From: Methanocorpusculum labreanum Z
Lineage (GTDB): Archaea > Halobacteriota > Methanomicrobia > Methanomicrobiales > Methanocorpusculaceae
DNA length: 64,000 nt
Assembly: GCF_000015765.1 (NCBI RefSeq)
Contig: NC_008942.1
Coordinates: forward strand, 945,921 to 1,009,920
Direction: 5' to 3'
Positions 17,590 to 28,751 of the stretch are shown here, one piece after another (position 1 is the stretch's first letter; the number at the start of each line of letters is the position of its first letter). A program made the translations under genes and the position numbers. The notes below the pieces were generated by a model, which worked only from the letters and a program-made list of their open reading frames with translations, had not been told where the DNA came from and did not search any database.

Positions 17590-18492
17590 ATGACGACCAT
17601 GTGCAGCCGCTGCGGAAAAAAGGCGGTGTACGTCGATCCGGTCACAAAGCAGCGGTTCTGCGGGGAGCATTTTTCGACATGGTTCGAGGCGGGAGTTTCT
17701 GCCGCGATCGAAAAATACCGGATGATCGAACCCGGTGACCGGATCGCGGTGGGCCTTTCGGGCGGGAAGGACTCGACGGTTCTTTTGACGGTACTTGCAA
17801 AACTGGATCTGGACGCGGAGCTGATCCCTATCACGGTTGACGAGGGGATCGGCGGCTACCGGGACGATACGATCCTTGCGGCGACCCGGCTCTGCGATAA
17901 ACTCGGCCTCGCAGACAGACTGGTCTCTTTTACGGATATCTGCGGGAAAACGCTCGACGAGCTCCTCTCCAATGATCCCCGGCAGGCGTGCTCGGTCTGC
18001 GGGACGTTGCGGCGGCGGGCTTTGAATCAGGCGGCCCGCGAGGTCGGGGCAACCAAAATCGCGACGGGTCACTGTCTGGACGACGAGGCACAGTCGGTTC
18101 TGATGAATTATCTGCGGGGCGATGTGACCCGGGTTACGGGATCGTATCGGACGAACGCGGATACGCTGTTTCTGCCGAGAATCAAACCGCTCTGCCGGGC
18201 AACGGAACGGGAGACGGTTGCCTACGGGATCGTGAACCGCCTGCTTACCGATCTGCCGGAGTGCCCTTACACAAAGTATGCTCTGCGTGCGGACGTCCGA
18301 AAAGGACTTGGGAAGCTCGAGTACACAACTCCCGGGACGATGATGAATATCGTGACCGGCCAGGAGAAGCTTCTCGCAAAACTCGGACCGCGGGAGGGCG
18401 AGATCACCATGATGGGCCGCTGCGAACTCTGCGGGGAACCGACGAGTCACCGATTGTGTGCGGCGTGTGCTCTGCTCGAAAAGCTGAAGTAA
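17590..18492 (+). CDS. TtuA/NcsA family tRNA 2-thiolation enzyme
   Basis: A 300-residue PP-loop ATPase with SGGKDS at 57-62. An N-terminal zinc knuckle (CSRCGK and FCGEH) and a C-terminal one (CELCGE and LCAACA) flank it, as in the TIGR00269 family of TtuA/CTU1 enzymes. The central CSVCGTLRRRAL and later CPYTKYALR supply catalytic or cluster cysteines. It adenylates tRNA uridine and inserts sulfur delivered by the carrier encoded just upstream. The target could be U54 or wobble U34; the sequence alone does not decide. Confidence 0.87.
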   Translation: MTTMCSRCGKKAVYVDPVTKQRFCGEHFSTWFEAGVSAAIEKYRMIEPGDRIAVGLSGGKDSTVLLTVLAKLDLDAELIPITVDEGIGGYRDDTILAATRLCDKLGLADRLVSFTDICGKTLDELLSNDPRQACSVCGTLRRRALNQAAREVGATKIATGHCLDDEAQSVLMNYLRGDVTRVTGSYRTNADTLFLPRIKPLCRATERETVAYGIVNRLLTDLPECPYTKYALRADVRKGLGKLEYTTPGTMMNIVTGQEKLLAKLGPREGEITMMGRCELCGEPTSHRLCAACALLEKLK

Positions 18493-18527
18493 CGTTTTTT
18501 TTTGGTGAATTTTTTGGGAGCCGGAAC

Positions 18528-19418
18528 ATGAATCTCAATTTCTTCAAATATATCCTCGCCCTGCTGATCTTTGGTTCGAACGGCATCGTGGCGAGCTTTA
18601 TCGCGTTGACCAGCTACGAGATCGTGTTTTTCCGAACAATGATCGGCGCCCTGTTTCTCATCCTGCTGTTTGTTGGAATCCGGAAAAAACCGCAGTTCCC
18701 GGCTTATCGAAAAGAGACCCTGTTTGTCGTGATCTCCGGAGTCGCGATGGGGATCTGCTGGATGTTTTTGTACGAGGCGTATGCACAGGTCGGGGTGAGC
18801 ATCGCGTCGCTTGCGTATTACTGCGGCCCGGTCCTCGTCATGATCGCAGCACCGATCATTTTCCGGGAAAAACTCCATCTCTCGATTATTGCGGGATTCG
18901 CCGCCGTGCTTCTCGGGATGCTCTTCGTCAACGGAGGAGATCTTCTCACGGGCGGCATGTCGTTTGGGTTGTTCTGCGGGATCATGTCGGCTGTGATGTA
19001 TGCCGTGATGCTGATCTTCAATAAAAAAGCGGTCCATATAAACGGCCTTGAAAACCCGATGATCCAGCTGACGAGCAGTTTCATCACCGTCGCGGTTTTC
19101 ACGCTTGCCTATCAGGGACTCTCCTTCCAGATCCCGGCTGGAAGTATCCTGCCGCTTCTTTTCCTCGGCGTCGTGAATACCGGATTCGGGTGTTATCTCT
19201 ACTTCTCGGCGATCGGGAACCTTTCCGTGCAGACGGTGGCGATCGTCGGGTATCTCGAACCTCTGTCGGCTCTGGTATTTTCGGCGGTCATTTTATCGGA
19301 ACATCTGGGTTTTATCCAGGTAATCGGTGCGGCCCTGATTCTCGGCGGGGCAATGTTCGGCGAGATGTTCAGTCATAAGAAACTGCCTTGGAAAAAGGAA
19401 AAGGAAGATACACTATAA
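18528..19418 (+). CDS. EamA/DMT family transporter
   Basis: A 296-residue membrane protein with ten predicted helices in two EamA repeats, the drug/metabolite transporter layout. Substrate cannot be read from sequence. The ATG at 18528 follows GGGAG by 7 nt and begins with the first helix; the longer frame upstream runs inside the thiolase gene and is rejected. A T-rich run (18494-18503) precedes it and may end the upstream transcript. Confidence 0.83.
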   Translation: MNLNFFKYILALLIFGSNGIVASFIALTSYEIVFFRTMIGALFLILLFVGIRKKPQFPAYRKETLFVVISGVAMGICWMFLYEAYAQVGVSIASLAYYCGPVLVMIAAPIIFREKLHLSIIAGFAAVLLGMLFVNGGDLLTGGMSFGLFCGIMSAVMYAVMLIFNKKAVHINGLENPMIQLTSSFITVAVFTLAYQGLSFQIPAGSILPLLFLGVVNTGFGCYLYFSAIGNLSVQTVAIVGYLEPLSALVFSAVILSEHLGFIQVIGAALILGGAMFGEMFSHKKLPWKKEKEDTL

Positions 19419-19435
19419 TTGAGATGGGGACGACA

Positions 19436-19987
19436 TCACGTCGTACCGATTCGAACCATTTTCCCCGCAGCCGTGAGATTTTGGAAGTCAGCATTGGAGT
19501 GGGCGACCAGAATGACCCGGTCGAATGCATCCGGATCGTCCCGGAGAAACGACAGAACCGTTTCGACCGCGATGACGGCGGCTTTGTCTTTCGGATAGCC
19601 GTATACTCCGGTGCTTACGGCGGGAAAGGCGATGGTTCGAAGACCGTGTTCCCCGGCAAGCGTGAGCGAATGAAAATAACAGGCCCTCAGTTGTTCCGGC
19701 TCTCCTTCATTCCCGCCCCACCAGACGGGGCCAACCGTGTGGATGATGTATTTCGCGGGGAGAGCATAGCCTTTCGTGATTTTCGCTTCCCCGATCCTGC
19801 ACCCCCCAAGCGTCCGGCACTCAGCAAGAAGTCCGGGACCGGCCGCATGATGAATCGCCCCGTCCACGCCCCCGCCACCAAGAAGCGTGGTGTTTGCGGC
19901 ATTGACGATTACGTCGACGGAGAGGGTTGTTATGTCGGTTTTGACGACGCCGAGATGGTCGGTTATCCATAAGACGGGATCTTCCAT
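19436..19987 (-). CDS. Macrodomain protein (ADP-ribose binding or hydrolysing)
   Basis: A 183-residue macrodomain. The signature [22 protein letters not shown] and the later [11 protein letters not shown] are the ADP-ribose loops. Relatives remove ADP-ribose from proteins or nucleic acids or hydrolyse O-acetyl-ADP-ribose. I choose the ATG at 19987 because the domain begins 11 residues later; an upstream in-frame start at 20089 would add an unrelated basic stretch. It converges on the transporter gene. Confidence 0.86.
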   Translation of the reverse strand: MEDPVLWITDHLGVVKTDITTLSVDVIVNAANTTLLGGGGVDGAIHHAAGPGLLAECRTLGGCRIGEAKITKGYALPAKYIIHTVGPVWWGGNEGEPEQLRACYFHSLTLAGEHGLRTIAFPAVSTGVYGYPKDKAAVIAVETVLSFLRDDPDAFDRVILVAHSNADFQNLTAAGKMVRIGTT

Positions 19988-20239
19988 GCTCAATTCTTCG
20001 CCGTTCAGCCGGATAGTGTTTTTCCTGTGGGAACGAAACGGGTGACCACACACCCAAAAAAACCCGCCTCGAAAACACCTTCCATGCACCCAAAAATGAC
20101 CATGTTTCCATTCGCAAATAGGTGTTTCGATTCCATTTTGATGATCCGAACACCATTTTTGGCCAAATTTCTTTGATGATTTTTGGTGGTGAAAAAATGA
20201 AATCGGCAGGATTGGGCGTATTTTCCGTCCAACGAGGTC

Positions 20240-20534
<295 letters not shown>

Positions 20535-20758
20535 TGATGTTTTGCCGGGGAAATCGGCAGGATTCGGCTTGTTTTATGTTTGGGGTATGGTTTTTGATGA
20601 GCGGGAGAGGGGTCATTTTGATGGGCGGATGGTCATTTTGGAGTTGAAATAGTGGTTTTCGTGTGGAACTCTGCATGTTTTGGGTTCGGGTGAGGAAATC
20701 AGATGAGGTGTACTTTCATTTCGTGTAAGGGATTCTTGGGGACACATGAAATAAAACC

Positions 20759-20989
20759 AACCGCGAATCTCCGCGAATTCTCGCGAATCGCATTTTTCTT
20801 GCGTCGTCGTGCTCTGCTCCGGCTTATCGCCTACGCAGAAATCGCACGCCGTCTGGAAAAAATGCTGAGGAAAAACCGGCGTGCCGGTTTTTCTTTTTCA
20901 TGATCATTCCAGAGTGTGCTAATATAATTGATATTTCGGGGTGCGGGGCCGCGACTCCGGCGCGGAGCGGCCCGCGGTGGAAATATCCT
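20759..20989 (+). repeat. Left inverted-repeat arm of giant-gene island 1 (C and A elements)
   Basis: Positions 20759-20897 match the reverse complement of 25471-25611 nearly base for base. The arm starts with CCGCGAATCTCCGCGAAT and ends in a 22-bp palindrome AAAAACCGGC-GT-GCCGGTTTTT (20871-20892) that could end transcription both ways. A family A copy (20931-20989) follows toward the gene. The remaining 20990-21157 includes a short family B copy (21065-21110). Confidence 0.85.
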
Positions 20990-21157
20990 AAGTTCTAGGA
21001 TGAATGAACGATCCGAGAAGCTCAATGAATCCTCAAAGGTGGCGAGATTCTTTGGAGAGTATGACTCATCACGCTAAATTCACAAACAAATCCACCAAAA
21101 CAGAGAGAGAGGATTCTATTTTCCATGAATACAGATGAAAAATGATTTTTAATGGAT

Positions 21158-24100
21158 TTAACCGCGGTATAACTCCTTTTCTTCATCTTCACGTTCAGCA
21201 GCTCGTATGTTATCTCTCAAAGATTCAATATTTATTTCAGCCCATCTTTTGACACGTGGATTAAGGTGAGTGAGGAGCGCTTCGAAATTATTTAACCAAG
21301 TTTCATAAAATGGTCTTTTAGAACCAATCCACGAAAAAATAGAAATTTTGTTAGTTAACCCTGCCAACACTTTTTCATTGTCACCATAATGATTAATTAA
21401 ATACTTGGCCAATGGACTCCAAGTGATTTTCTGATCAATATTAATAAGTGGTAATATTGCATTTGCAAGGAAGATGGGAGCACGATCTGGTTCGTCTTCA
21501 CACCACTGAGTTATTAGTGGTAATTGGATAGATTCTAATGGACTGGGCGCCCATTTTCCAGCTGATGCTTCCGATCCAAGAATAAGCTCAAGAGAATCAG
21601 ATCCGCGATATTCCCTGGAGGTTATAGCAGCTCCAAATATTGGCCAAGTTGTTTCAATATATTCTGGTAAGAGAAGTAATTTAATAATTTCTTCAAGATC
21701 TTCATAAATTAATACGATAACCGTGTTGCCAGAACATAATGCGATTATTTCTTCGGTTAAGTTCTTTGCTATGTCTAAATCGGGTCCGGATTGTTGTAAC
21801 AAACCTGAAATAATGTTAGTAACTGAATAAAGGGTACCTTGAAGCGAGTTAGTATCTTTTATCATCGTGGAAAAACATTTGTAATCAATGAATAGTTTTT
21901 TGAAAAATGGTCTAAACATATGCGTCTTTATTTCATCATCATAAGCATAGTCAAATGCTAATTCAAATACCATGATACACCCATTCTCAGAATTTAACAA
22001 CAAATCATTAAAGAAATCAAGTACTGAAGCAGGATATAAGTGCCTAAGAGCGTTTCTATACTGAAATTCCCTAAAATCCTCAATATGTAATTTATCATTC
22101 TTTAATTGAGTGATCAATAAATCCAAATCAGTCTTTTCAGGTTTAGTTCGTGCAGTCAAAACTAATAATAAATGGGATAATTGTGGATCTTCGGATATCC
22201 TTTTAAGATACTGACTTACAAGAGCCGAGTTTTCCGATCGGAGTGCATAGAGATAGCCCCCTAAAACAGAATCATCCATTTCCTCTTTAGGTACGCCTTT
22301 TAATAAATCAATTAACGTGTTGATGATCTTATCTTTGTCATCAGTGCAATTACAAAGGGCATAACCAAACTGATATCCTTGACTTGACGGGGTTCTAGAT
22401 AATAATTCTAAGACTTCACGCAAGTCTTCTGGTTTACTGCTTAGATATTTTGCAAATTCAATAGTCTCAGTATTTACTTTTTCATAATGATTCGAACCAT
22501 CATACGGCGTATATTGTTTCGGGCTTATTATTTTGAGATATGCTTCATCAATAATCGATTGAGGTCCCAATTTATTGATCCAATTATTTAGTCGGATCTT
22601 TGCATCTTCTGGAATATCCTCTGAATGGTAATGGAGAAACCTGTTTAATTCTGCTGATACTTCCGGCCAGAAATATCCCCTCTCTTTACAAATAGAGAAT
22701 ATAACATCATCTAAAATATCAAGTCGTCTATACTCTAGCATACCCCAGATGGATTTTTCTATTTGAGATATAGCAAGCTTTCCAATTGGATCCTCATTTA
22801 AGGCATATTTTTTCAATATCCGTAGAACATCATCCCAATAATCAAAAACTTCTTTCCTTGTTTTTGGAATCCAGTCTTTTTTGGGATATCGACTGCCTTG
22901 AAGCTCTACACCACCGATCCTTAAGAAACTATGGGTTTGGAGGGCATGACCCAGAGCTGTGATACAGATCGTCTGGAACTCAGGATCATTTGTTGATAAT
23001 CCCTCATCAATTACCTTTAATCTCATGTTCGGCGGTGCTTGCGTACCAGACAATGCCAAATGAAACAACTGATAAAACTGCTCTGTAGAGTTATTTCCCA
23101 ATCCTGGTTCAGTTTCTGAAACTGCGAACTTAAGTAATAAATTTGCGGCTTTCGTAAAGGTGTTTTCCCAGAAACACAAATTTTCGAGAGCCCAAACAAT
23201 GTTTCTTCTACCTGGGATAATTTGTTTAATCAATTCTTTATCTGCGTCACCAAAACATCGGTAAAGGGCATCGGTAGCCTCGCGGGGATTCACTTCTGCA
23301 ATTGAGCGGAAGATCCGTGAACCCCTCTCAGAATTTAGTGTCTCTGCTTTCCCTAAACGGCGTCGATTATTGCATAGTTCTTTAGTTAATTCTTCAATTT
23401 CTGGATCAATGTTTATGTATCTAAATTGATTACAGAGAGAATTGACCAAACCCTCTGGAATATCATTTCCGAATAAGAGTTTTTCAGCCTGATCTGGAGA
23501 ACAATATTTCCACCACCCTGTTGCAAGAGTGATTGCAAGGGGCATGGGAGTTACTCTAAAATACCGTCCTCTTTCTTCGATAATACCACGTTCAGATTTT
23601 ATCTGTTTGATGATACGGTGGAAATCATCAGAGGATATATTGCAAATATTTTTAGCAATAAAATCTGCATGGATATACAGATTATCCTTCACACCAAATT
23701 CCGTGAAAAGAGAACACGCTTTAATTACGTCTTTCTGAATATCGGTTGGTTTTTCTCGACCGCCAATTAATCGATCTATGAGATATTCTTTAGTAATTGT
23801 TCCAATCGATTCAGCGCCGGCTGTTCTATTCTTAGCAATCAAAACAGCCATTTCAGGATATCCCTGAGTAAAATCTACTATTCGTTTAACATCTGGCTCA
23901 GGCAATCCAGAAAATTGTTCCAATACAATTTTTTCGATTATGTCATTACTAACCGGTTGGAGTTTGTAAACGGGATCTTCTCTTATACCACACGTATCTG
24001 TGTAATCAATTGATAATAAGGATAAACAGCTATCTGAATGTTTTATCTCTATTGCAAGGCGATCATGGGTTTCACAATCGCATTCATCAACAATTATTGT

Positions 24101-24994
24101 TCCAGACAACTTACTCTTACGCCAATTTCTTATCGCTGAAATAAGGTTTTCAACATCCCGAGCGTTGTCAAAATAAACGACGTCGGCACTTAGCTGACTC
24201 TGTACAATATCACCAGGTGATATCTCATCACTAAGAAGTTCAGGGGGTCTAAAGGCCTCTAATGCTACTCGGGTTTTCCCTAATCCAGAATTTCCGACAA
24301 AACGCACAACCTTCTGCTTACCAGAGATATTCGTTCGTATTCCTGTAATTATATCTTGAAGATATTTGTCTGAAAAAAACCTATTACAATAATATTTTTC
24401 CCATTCTCCCCACGTGAGAGCACCGCAGGGGACTGGACGACCAATACATTCACACACATAAAGAGCCGCTGCTGGAAATTGGTTTGTCCAATCTGCAATT
24501 TTTTCCCCATCATAAATCTGAATAGCACAACTTTCAGCATAAGGCGCGTGTGCAGCCCTCAAACCCTTTCGAAACCCCTCTATTCTATCTTCTTGCATAC
24601 TCCGATTACATGGAAAATTACAGAACAAGATATATGTACCCTGGTCTAAAAAGTGAGAATTAATGCGTTCTTTAACGGTTTTATTATCGGTGTTCAATAA
24701 TTCTTTTTTGCATGCAGCTGCGGTAAAACCATTTGCATCAGTTCTTTGTTTACATTGGAATAATATTGATTTATTTGGAAAATAATCTGTTTTTTTTATT
24801 GATGAGTGATCCCATTTTATATACCCATCCTCCCCACCATCTTTTTGGTTTGAAGCTAGAGAAACCCTAAATGATTGTATCTGTAAATTCCATCTTTTAA
24901 CTTCAAGAGAGAGGAGTTTCTTTAATAATTGTGTTAATTGCTCATCATCCAGTCTTAGAATATCTTTATGGCCAATCTCAAATAAGTGTGTCAT
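21158..24994 (-). CDS. Giant PD-(D/E)xK nuclease / P-loop NTPase / helical-repeat protein (STAND-like)
   Basis: A 1278-residue protein. Residues 1-125 look like a PD-(D/E)xK nuclease: D56 in KDGGEDGY and Q80-C81-K82 in LFQCKQR. A linker DWTNQFPAAALYV (168-180) follows. The NTPase core has Walker A GNSGLGKT (234-241) and Walker B TIIVDECD (299-306). From about 480 to the end it is alpha-helical repeat, with IAEVNPREA near 563 and VWALENLCFWEN near 598. This order resembles STAND-type defence NTPases. The gene is AT-rich and flanked by long inverted repeats. A GGAG site precedes the ATG. The antiviral role is inferred. Confidence 0.8.
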   Translation of the reverse strand: MTHLFEIGHKDILRLDDEQLTQLLKKLLSLEVKRWNLQIQSFRVSLASNQKDGGEDGYIKWDHSSIKKTDYFPNKSILFQCKQRTDANGFTAAACKKELLNTDNKTVKERINSHFLDQGTYILFCNFPCNRSMQEDRIEGFRKGLRAAHAPYAESCAIQIYDGEKIADWTNQFPAAALYVCECIGRPVPCGALTWGEWEKYYCNRFFSDKYLQDIITGIRTNISGKQKVVRFVGNSGLGKTRVALEAFRPPELLSDEISPGDIVQSQLSADVVYFDNARDVENLISAIRNWRKSKLSGTIIVDECDCETHDRLAIEIKHSDSCLSLLSIDYTDTCGIREDPVYKLQPVSNDIIEKIVLEQFSGLPEPDVKRIVDFTQGYPEMAVLIAKNRTAGAESIGTITKEYLIDRLIGGREKPTDIQKDVIKACSLFTEFGVKDNLYIHADFIAKNICNISSDDFHRIIKQIKSERGIIEERGRYFRVTPMPLAITLATGWWKYCSPDQAEKLLFGNDIPEGLVNSLCNQFRYINIDPEIEELTKELCNNRRRLGKAETLNSERGSRIFRSIAEVNPREATDALYRCFGDADKELIKQIIPGRRNIVWALENLCFWENTFTKAANLLLKFAVSETEPGLGNNSTEQFYQLFHLALSGTQAPPNMRLKVIDEGLSTNDPEFQTICITALGHALQTHSFLRIGGVELQGSRYPKKDWIPKTRKEVFDYWDDVLRILKKYALNEDPIGKLAISQIEKSIWGMLEYRRLDILDDVIFSICKERGYFWPEVSAELNRFLHYHSEDIPEDAKIRLNNWINKLGPQSIIDEAYLKIISPKQYTPYDGSNHYEKVNTETIEFAKYLSSKPEDLREVLELLSRTPSSQGYQFGYALCNCTDDKDKIINTLIDLLKGVPKEEMDDSVLGGYLYALRSENSALVSQYLKRISEDPQLSHLLLVLTARTKPEKTDLDLLITQLKNDKLHIEDFREFQYRNALRHLYPASVLDFFNDLLLNSENGCIMVFELAFDYAYDDEIKTHMFRPFFKKLFIDYKCFSTMIKDTNSLQGTLYSVTNIISGLLQQSGPDLDIAKNLTEEIIALCSGNTVIVLIYEDLEEIIKLLLLPEYIETTWPIFGAAITSREYRGSDSLELILGSEASAGKWAPSPLESIQLPLITQWCEDEPDRAPIFLANAILPLINIDQKITWSPLAKYLINHYGDNEKVLAGLTNKISIFSWIGSKRPFYETWLNNFEALLTHLNPRVKRWAEINIESLRDNIRAAEREDEEKELYRG

Positions 24995-25021
24995 TTGAAC
25001 TCCATATTTACTCTTTTAAAA

Positions 25022-25042
25022 AGATGTTGCATCACAACCTTT
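25022..25042 (-). promoter_or_regulatory. Motif AAGGTTGTGATGCAACA upstream of the giant gene
   Basis: On the minus strand this motif contains GTTG-CATCA-CAAC symmetry and lies about 30-45 nt before the ATG at 24994. A near copy, AAGGTTGTAATGTAACA, ends at the ravA start codon (12688). It may be a shared operator or a promoter element. Confidence 0.35.
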
Positions 25043-25340
25043 TATTCAATCTATTATACGATAAAGTTAGTTATTGTAACGCTATTTTGTGGTGATTATA
25101 AGATTTTCAGTGAAATTAGATAATTCTCCTATCTCCTTGAATTCATAGAAAACTCAAAAAACTACCCCCTTGACGAGCAGGATCCACATTGATTCAAGCG
25201 AGGGCACATGTCTGAGTTGGAGAGCCAGCCGGAAGTTATCGAACGCGGTTTTTTAATTTTATCTCTCTACCATCATTCTCTTGGTGAAATTAATATCTAC
25301 TCCCGCAAAAAAAGAATCCCTTCTCCCGAAAATAAAAATA

Positions 25341-25611
25341 AGATATTTCCACCGCGGGCCGCTCCGCGCCGAATCGCAAATCAAAGATTTGCTCAGCTGA
25401 GGTCGGCCGCTTTCAGCGTCCACCCCGCAGTCACTTCCCCGCACCACAAAATCAGAAAAGAATAACAAACAAAAAGAAAAACCGGCACGCCGGTTTTTCC
25501 CCAGCATTTTTCCAGACGGCGTGCGATTCCTGCGCAGGCGATAAGCCGGAGCAGAGCACGACGACGCAAGAAAAATGCGATTCGCGTTAATTCGCGGAGA
25601 TTCGCGGTTAA
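25341..25611 (-). repeat. Right inverted-repeat arm of giant-gene island 1 (A and C elements)
   Basis: Mirror image of the left arm: a family A copy (25341-25450), the palindrome AAAAACCGGC-AC-GCCGGTTTTT (25477-25498), then the C element with its TTCGCGG head at 25601-25607. This A copy is longer than the left one by about 50 bp and matches the copy at 9251-9360. The gene-free stretch here is 24995-25926; 25043-25340 holds nothing else I recognise. Confidence 0.85.
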
Positions 25612-25669
25612 ATCATCTCATACATCCACACTCATCTCAACTACTTCCATCTCAGAGCTTGCCTGTCTA

Positions 25670-25794
25670 TCCTTCCACCTCTGTCCCCCTTTTCGTGGAT
25701 TTCGCTGAATTTCGAAAATTTTGTGTGGGGGGACGATCCAAATGATTTTCTCTATTTCGTGTTTTCGTATTTTTTTCGTGAATTTTGTGTGATA
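25670..25794 (-). repeat. Family B repeat, inverted copy outside island 1
   Basis: Read on the minus strand it has ATCACACAAAATTCACGAAA, AATACGAAAACACGAAAT and GAAATCCACGAAAAGGGGG. It lies just outside the right arm, as copies at 32436-32520 and 36990-37026 lie outside the arms of island 2. Confidence 0.6.
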
Positions 25795-25841
25795 GATGCG
25801 CACATCAAAAAAAATCCCATACACGAAACCGAAGCCCACAG

Positions 25842-25906
25842 TCGCAAATCAAAGATTTGCTCCGCTGAGGTCGTCCCCTTCGCTTCGCTCGGGTCCAACC
25901 CGCCCC
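25842..25906 (-). repeat. Partial family A repeat
   Basis: CGCAAATCAAAGATTTGCT-CCGCTGAGGTCG repeats the hairpin segment of the 25341-25450 copy. A GC-rich tail with CGCTTCGCTCGGG follows. It sits just downstream of uvrA and may act as its terminator. Confidence 0.5.
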
Positions 25907-25926
25907 AAAAAAAGAACAGATAATTC

Positions 25927-28722
25927 TTACAGCATCCTCTGTAAAAACTGCCCCGTATAACTCCGCTTCACCTTCGCTACCTCCTCCGGCGTTCCTTCGG
26001 CAATGATCTCGCCGCCGGCATTCCCGCCCTCAGGGCCGAGATCGATCAGATAATCCGCCGACTTGATAACATCCAGATTATGCTCGATCACCACAACCGA
26101 ATTCCCTTTCCCGACCAGACTGTCCAGAACCCCGATAAGCTTCTTCACGTCATGGAAATGGAGACCAGTCGTCGGCTCATCTAAGAGATACACGGTCTTC
26201 CCCGTCGCCCGCTTCGCAAGCTCCCTCGTCAGTTTGATACGCTGGGCCTCGCCGCCGGACAGCGTCGTCGAACTCTGCCCGAGCTTGATATACCCGAGAC
26301 CCACATCGGCAAGCGTCTGGAGCTTTGCACTGATCGACGGCACGTTCTCGAACAGTTCGAGGGCCTCGTCCACGCTCATATTCAAAACATCCGCGATCGA
26401 CTTCCCCTTATACTTCACCTCGAGCGTCTCCTCATTATACCGGGTCCCCTTACACTCCTCGCACTCGATATACACATCAGGCAGGAAATTCATCTCGATC
26501 TTCATCACGCCGTCCCCCGAACACGCCTCGCAGCGGCCGCCTTTGATATTGAACGAAAACCGCCCCGGGCCGTATCCCCGCAGCTTCGCCTCCTTCGTCT
26601 CGGCAAACAATTTCCGGATATCGTCGAACACCTTCGTGTAGGTCGCCGGATTCGACCGCGGCGTCCGCCCGATAGGCGACTGATCGATCACGATCACCTT
26701 GTCGATCTCCGACTCGAAGATCAGCTCCTTATATGCCCCCGGCGTCACCTTCGACTTATACAACTCCTTCATCAGGGCCTGATACAGCGTATCGTAGATC
26801 AGCGTGGATTTTCCCGAACCCGAAACGCCAGTTACGACCGTCAGCGTCCCAAGCGGGATCGCCGCATCGATATTTTTCAGATTGTTCTCCGTGCAACCGT
26901 TGAGCCGGATGAACCGCTTCGCCGGCCGTCTCTTCTCGGGGACGGGAATAGAAAGCTCGCCCGAAAGATACTTTCCCGTCAAAGACTCCGGGAACGTTTC
27001 GATCATATCCGGCGTTCCTTCGGCAACGACTTTCCCGCCGTGAACGCCTGCCCCGGGACCGATATCCACTACGTAGTCGGCCGCCCGGATCGTGTCCTCG
27101 TCGTGTTCGACCACGATGAGCGTGTTTCCAAGATCCCGAAGCTTCTGCAGGGTCTGGATAAGTTTCTGGTTGTCCCGCTGGTGGAGACCGATCGACGGCT
27201 CATCCAGAATATACAAAACCCCCATCAGGTTCGAACCGATCTGGGTGGCGAGCCGGATACGCTGGGCCTCCCCGCCGGAAAGACTCCCCGCACTCCGGGA
27301 AAGCGTCAGATATCCAAGACCGACCGACTTCAGGAAGTTCAGTCTGGACTTGATCTCCCGAAGGATCAGCCTCGCGATCTCCTCTTCCTTTTCAGAAAGC
27401 GGCAGAGACTCGAAGAACTCGAGGGCCGCATCGATCGACATATCGGCGACGTCCGCGATGGATTGACCGCCCACTTTGACCGCGAGCACGTGATCCTTCA
27501 GCCGTTTTCCGTGACAGGTCGGACAGGGAAGGATCCGCATGAACTTCTCAAGCTCTTCTTTGCGGTACTCAGACTTCGTCTCCTTATACAGGCGTTCGGT
27601 CTGGGGAAGCAGCCCCTCCCAGGTCCCGTGATAGGCCCACTCGGCATTTTTCGAGGTGTGGCGGAACTTCATGTCCTGGTTCACGCCGTACATCAGCCCG
27701 TCATACTGCTCTTTGGTGAACTCGCTCACCGGCGTCATCAGCGTGAAGCCGAGATGTTTCGCGACGGCGTCCAGATACTGGACACGGAACCCGTCGAGGA
27801 AATTTTTGTACACGGCGACGGCGCCGTCGGCAAGAGAGAGGCTCTTGTCCGGGATGATCAGGTCGGGATCGAAGACCATCTGGAACCCAAGACCGTTACA
27901 GGTCGGACAGGCCCCGAACGGACTGTTGAAGGAGAACATTCTCGGCTGGAGCTCCTCGAACGAGAGACCGCAGACGGGACATGCCATCCGTGCCGAGTAG
28001 ACGGAGTCCGTCTCGCCGGCGTTCGCATACACGAGCCCGTCTTCGGCGTGCTTCAGTGCCGATTCGATCGCCTCGGTCAGCCGGCTCCGGTCGGACGTTT
28101 CCACCCGGTCGATGACGACATCGATGTTGTGCATGATGTATCTGCCGAGCTTGATCTCGTCGTCGGTCCGGAAAATCTCGCCGTCGACCCGAACCCTTGC
28201 AAAGCCGTCGGCATGCAGATCGCGGAACAACTGTTCATACGTCCCTTTCTTCTTGCGGATGATCGGGGCGAGGATCGTGACCATCGTCTCCGGATACTCC
28301 TTCTGGATCGAATCGGCGATCTGACCAGGCGTCCTCGACTCGATTTTTACGTGATGGATCGGACAGTAGGGAATCCCGATCCTGGCATACAATAACCGCA
28401 GGTAGTCATAGATCTCCGTCACCGTACCTACGGTAGAGCGCGGATTTTTCGAAGTGGTTTTCTGTTCGATGGATATTGCGGGGGAGAGGCCTTCGATGGA
28501 ATCAACATCGGGTTTGCTCATCAGTCCGAGGAACTGGCGGGCGTAGGCGGAGAGAGATTCGACGTATCTGCGGTGCCCTTCCGCATAAATCGTATCAAAA
28601 GCGAGTGTGGATTTTCCCGAGCCCGAAACCCCGGTGACGACGATCAGTTTGTCACGCGGGAGTTCTATATTGATATTCTGAAGGTTGTGCTGTCTGGCAC
28701 CCTTCACGATCAGGTTTTTCAT
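25927..28722 (-). CDS. uvrA: Excinuclease ABC subunit A
   Basis: A 931-residue UvrA of normal length, the damage-recognition ATPase of nucleotide excision repair. The N-terminus shows the first P-loop ([21 protein letters not shown]) and a second P-loop follows near residue 630. Two ABC signatures (SGGEAQRI) and the CPVCG and CEACSGDG zinc sites are visible. UvrA is widespread in bacteria and present in mesophilic methanogens. It lies 29 nt after the DUF116 gene and may be the last gene of that operon. Confidence 0.95.
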   Translation of the reverse strand: MKNLIVKGARQHNLQNINIELPRDKLIVVTGVSGSGKSTLAFDTIYAEGHRRYVESLSAYARQFLGLMSKPDVDSIEGLSPAISIEQKTTSKNPRSTVGTVTEIYDYLRLLYARIGIPYCPIHHVKIESRTPGQIADSIQKEYPETMVTILAPIIRKKKGTYEQLFRDLHADGFARVRVDGEIFRTDDEIKLGRYIMHNIDVVIDRVETSDRSRLTEAIESALKHAEDGLVYANAGETDSVYSARMACPVCGLSFEELQPRMFSFNSPFGACPTCNGLGFQMVFDPDLIIPDKSLSLADGAVAVYKNFLDGFRVQYLDAVAKHLGFTLMTPVSEFTKEQYDGLMYGVNQDMKFRHTSKNAEWAYHGTWEGLLPQTERLYKETKSEYRKEELEKFMRILPCPTCHGKRLKDHVLAVKVGGQSIADVADMSIDAALEFFESLPLSEKEEEIARLILREIKSRLNFLKSVGLGYLTLSRSAGSLSGGEAQRIRLATQIGSNLMGVLYILDEPSIGLHQRDNQKLIQTLQKLRDLGNTLIVVEHDEDTIRAADYVVDIGPGAGVHGGKVVAEGTPDMIETFPESLTGKYLSGELSIPVPEKRRPAKRFIRLNGCTENNLKNIDAAIPLGTLTVVTGVSGSGKSTLIYDTLYQALMKELYKSKVTPGAYKELIFESEIDKVIVIDQSPIGRTPRSNPATYTKVFDDIRKLFAETKEAKLRGYGPGRFSFNIKGGRCEACSGDGVMKIEMNFLPDVYIECEECKGTRYNEETLEVKYKGKSIADVLNMSVDEALELFENVPSISAKLQTLADVGLGYIKLGQSSTTLSGGEAQRIKLTRELAKRATGKTVYLLDEPTTGLHFHDVKKLIGVLDSLVGKGNSVVVIEHNLDVIKSADYLIDLGPEGGNAGGEIIAEGTPEEVAKVKRSYTGQFLQRML

Positions 28723-28751
28723 GCGGGGTACATGTTTGCGGCAGGGGGTTA

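Noticed and set aside
20871-20892. Stand-alone terminator
   Set aside because: The palindrome is part of the repeat arm and is present in both arms, so it is described there instead of as a terminator for a specific gene.
25208-25465. 85-codon plus-strand ORF in the right arm of island 1
   Set aside because: It runs through the inverted-repeat arm; the similar ORF in the left arm (20703-20903) arises from the same repeat and is not a gene.
20759-25611. Classical transposon
   Set aside because: The arms look like terminal inverted repeats, but no transposase or integrase is present and I could not find a target-site duplication, so I call them repeat arms only.
27040-28395. A 451-codon plus-strand frame opposite uvrA
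   Set aside because: It is a shadow of the strongly conserved uvrA gene, rich in Arg, Asp and His as expected for antisense of GC-rich code, and has no own motif.
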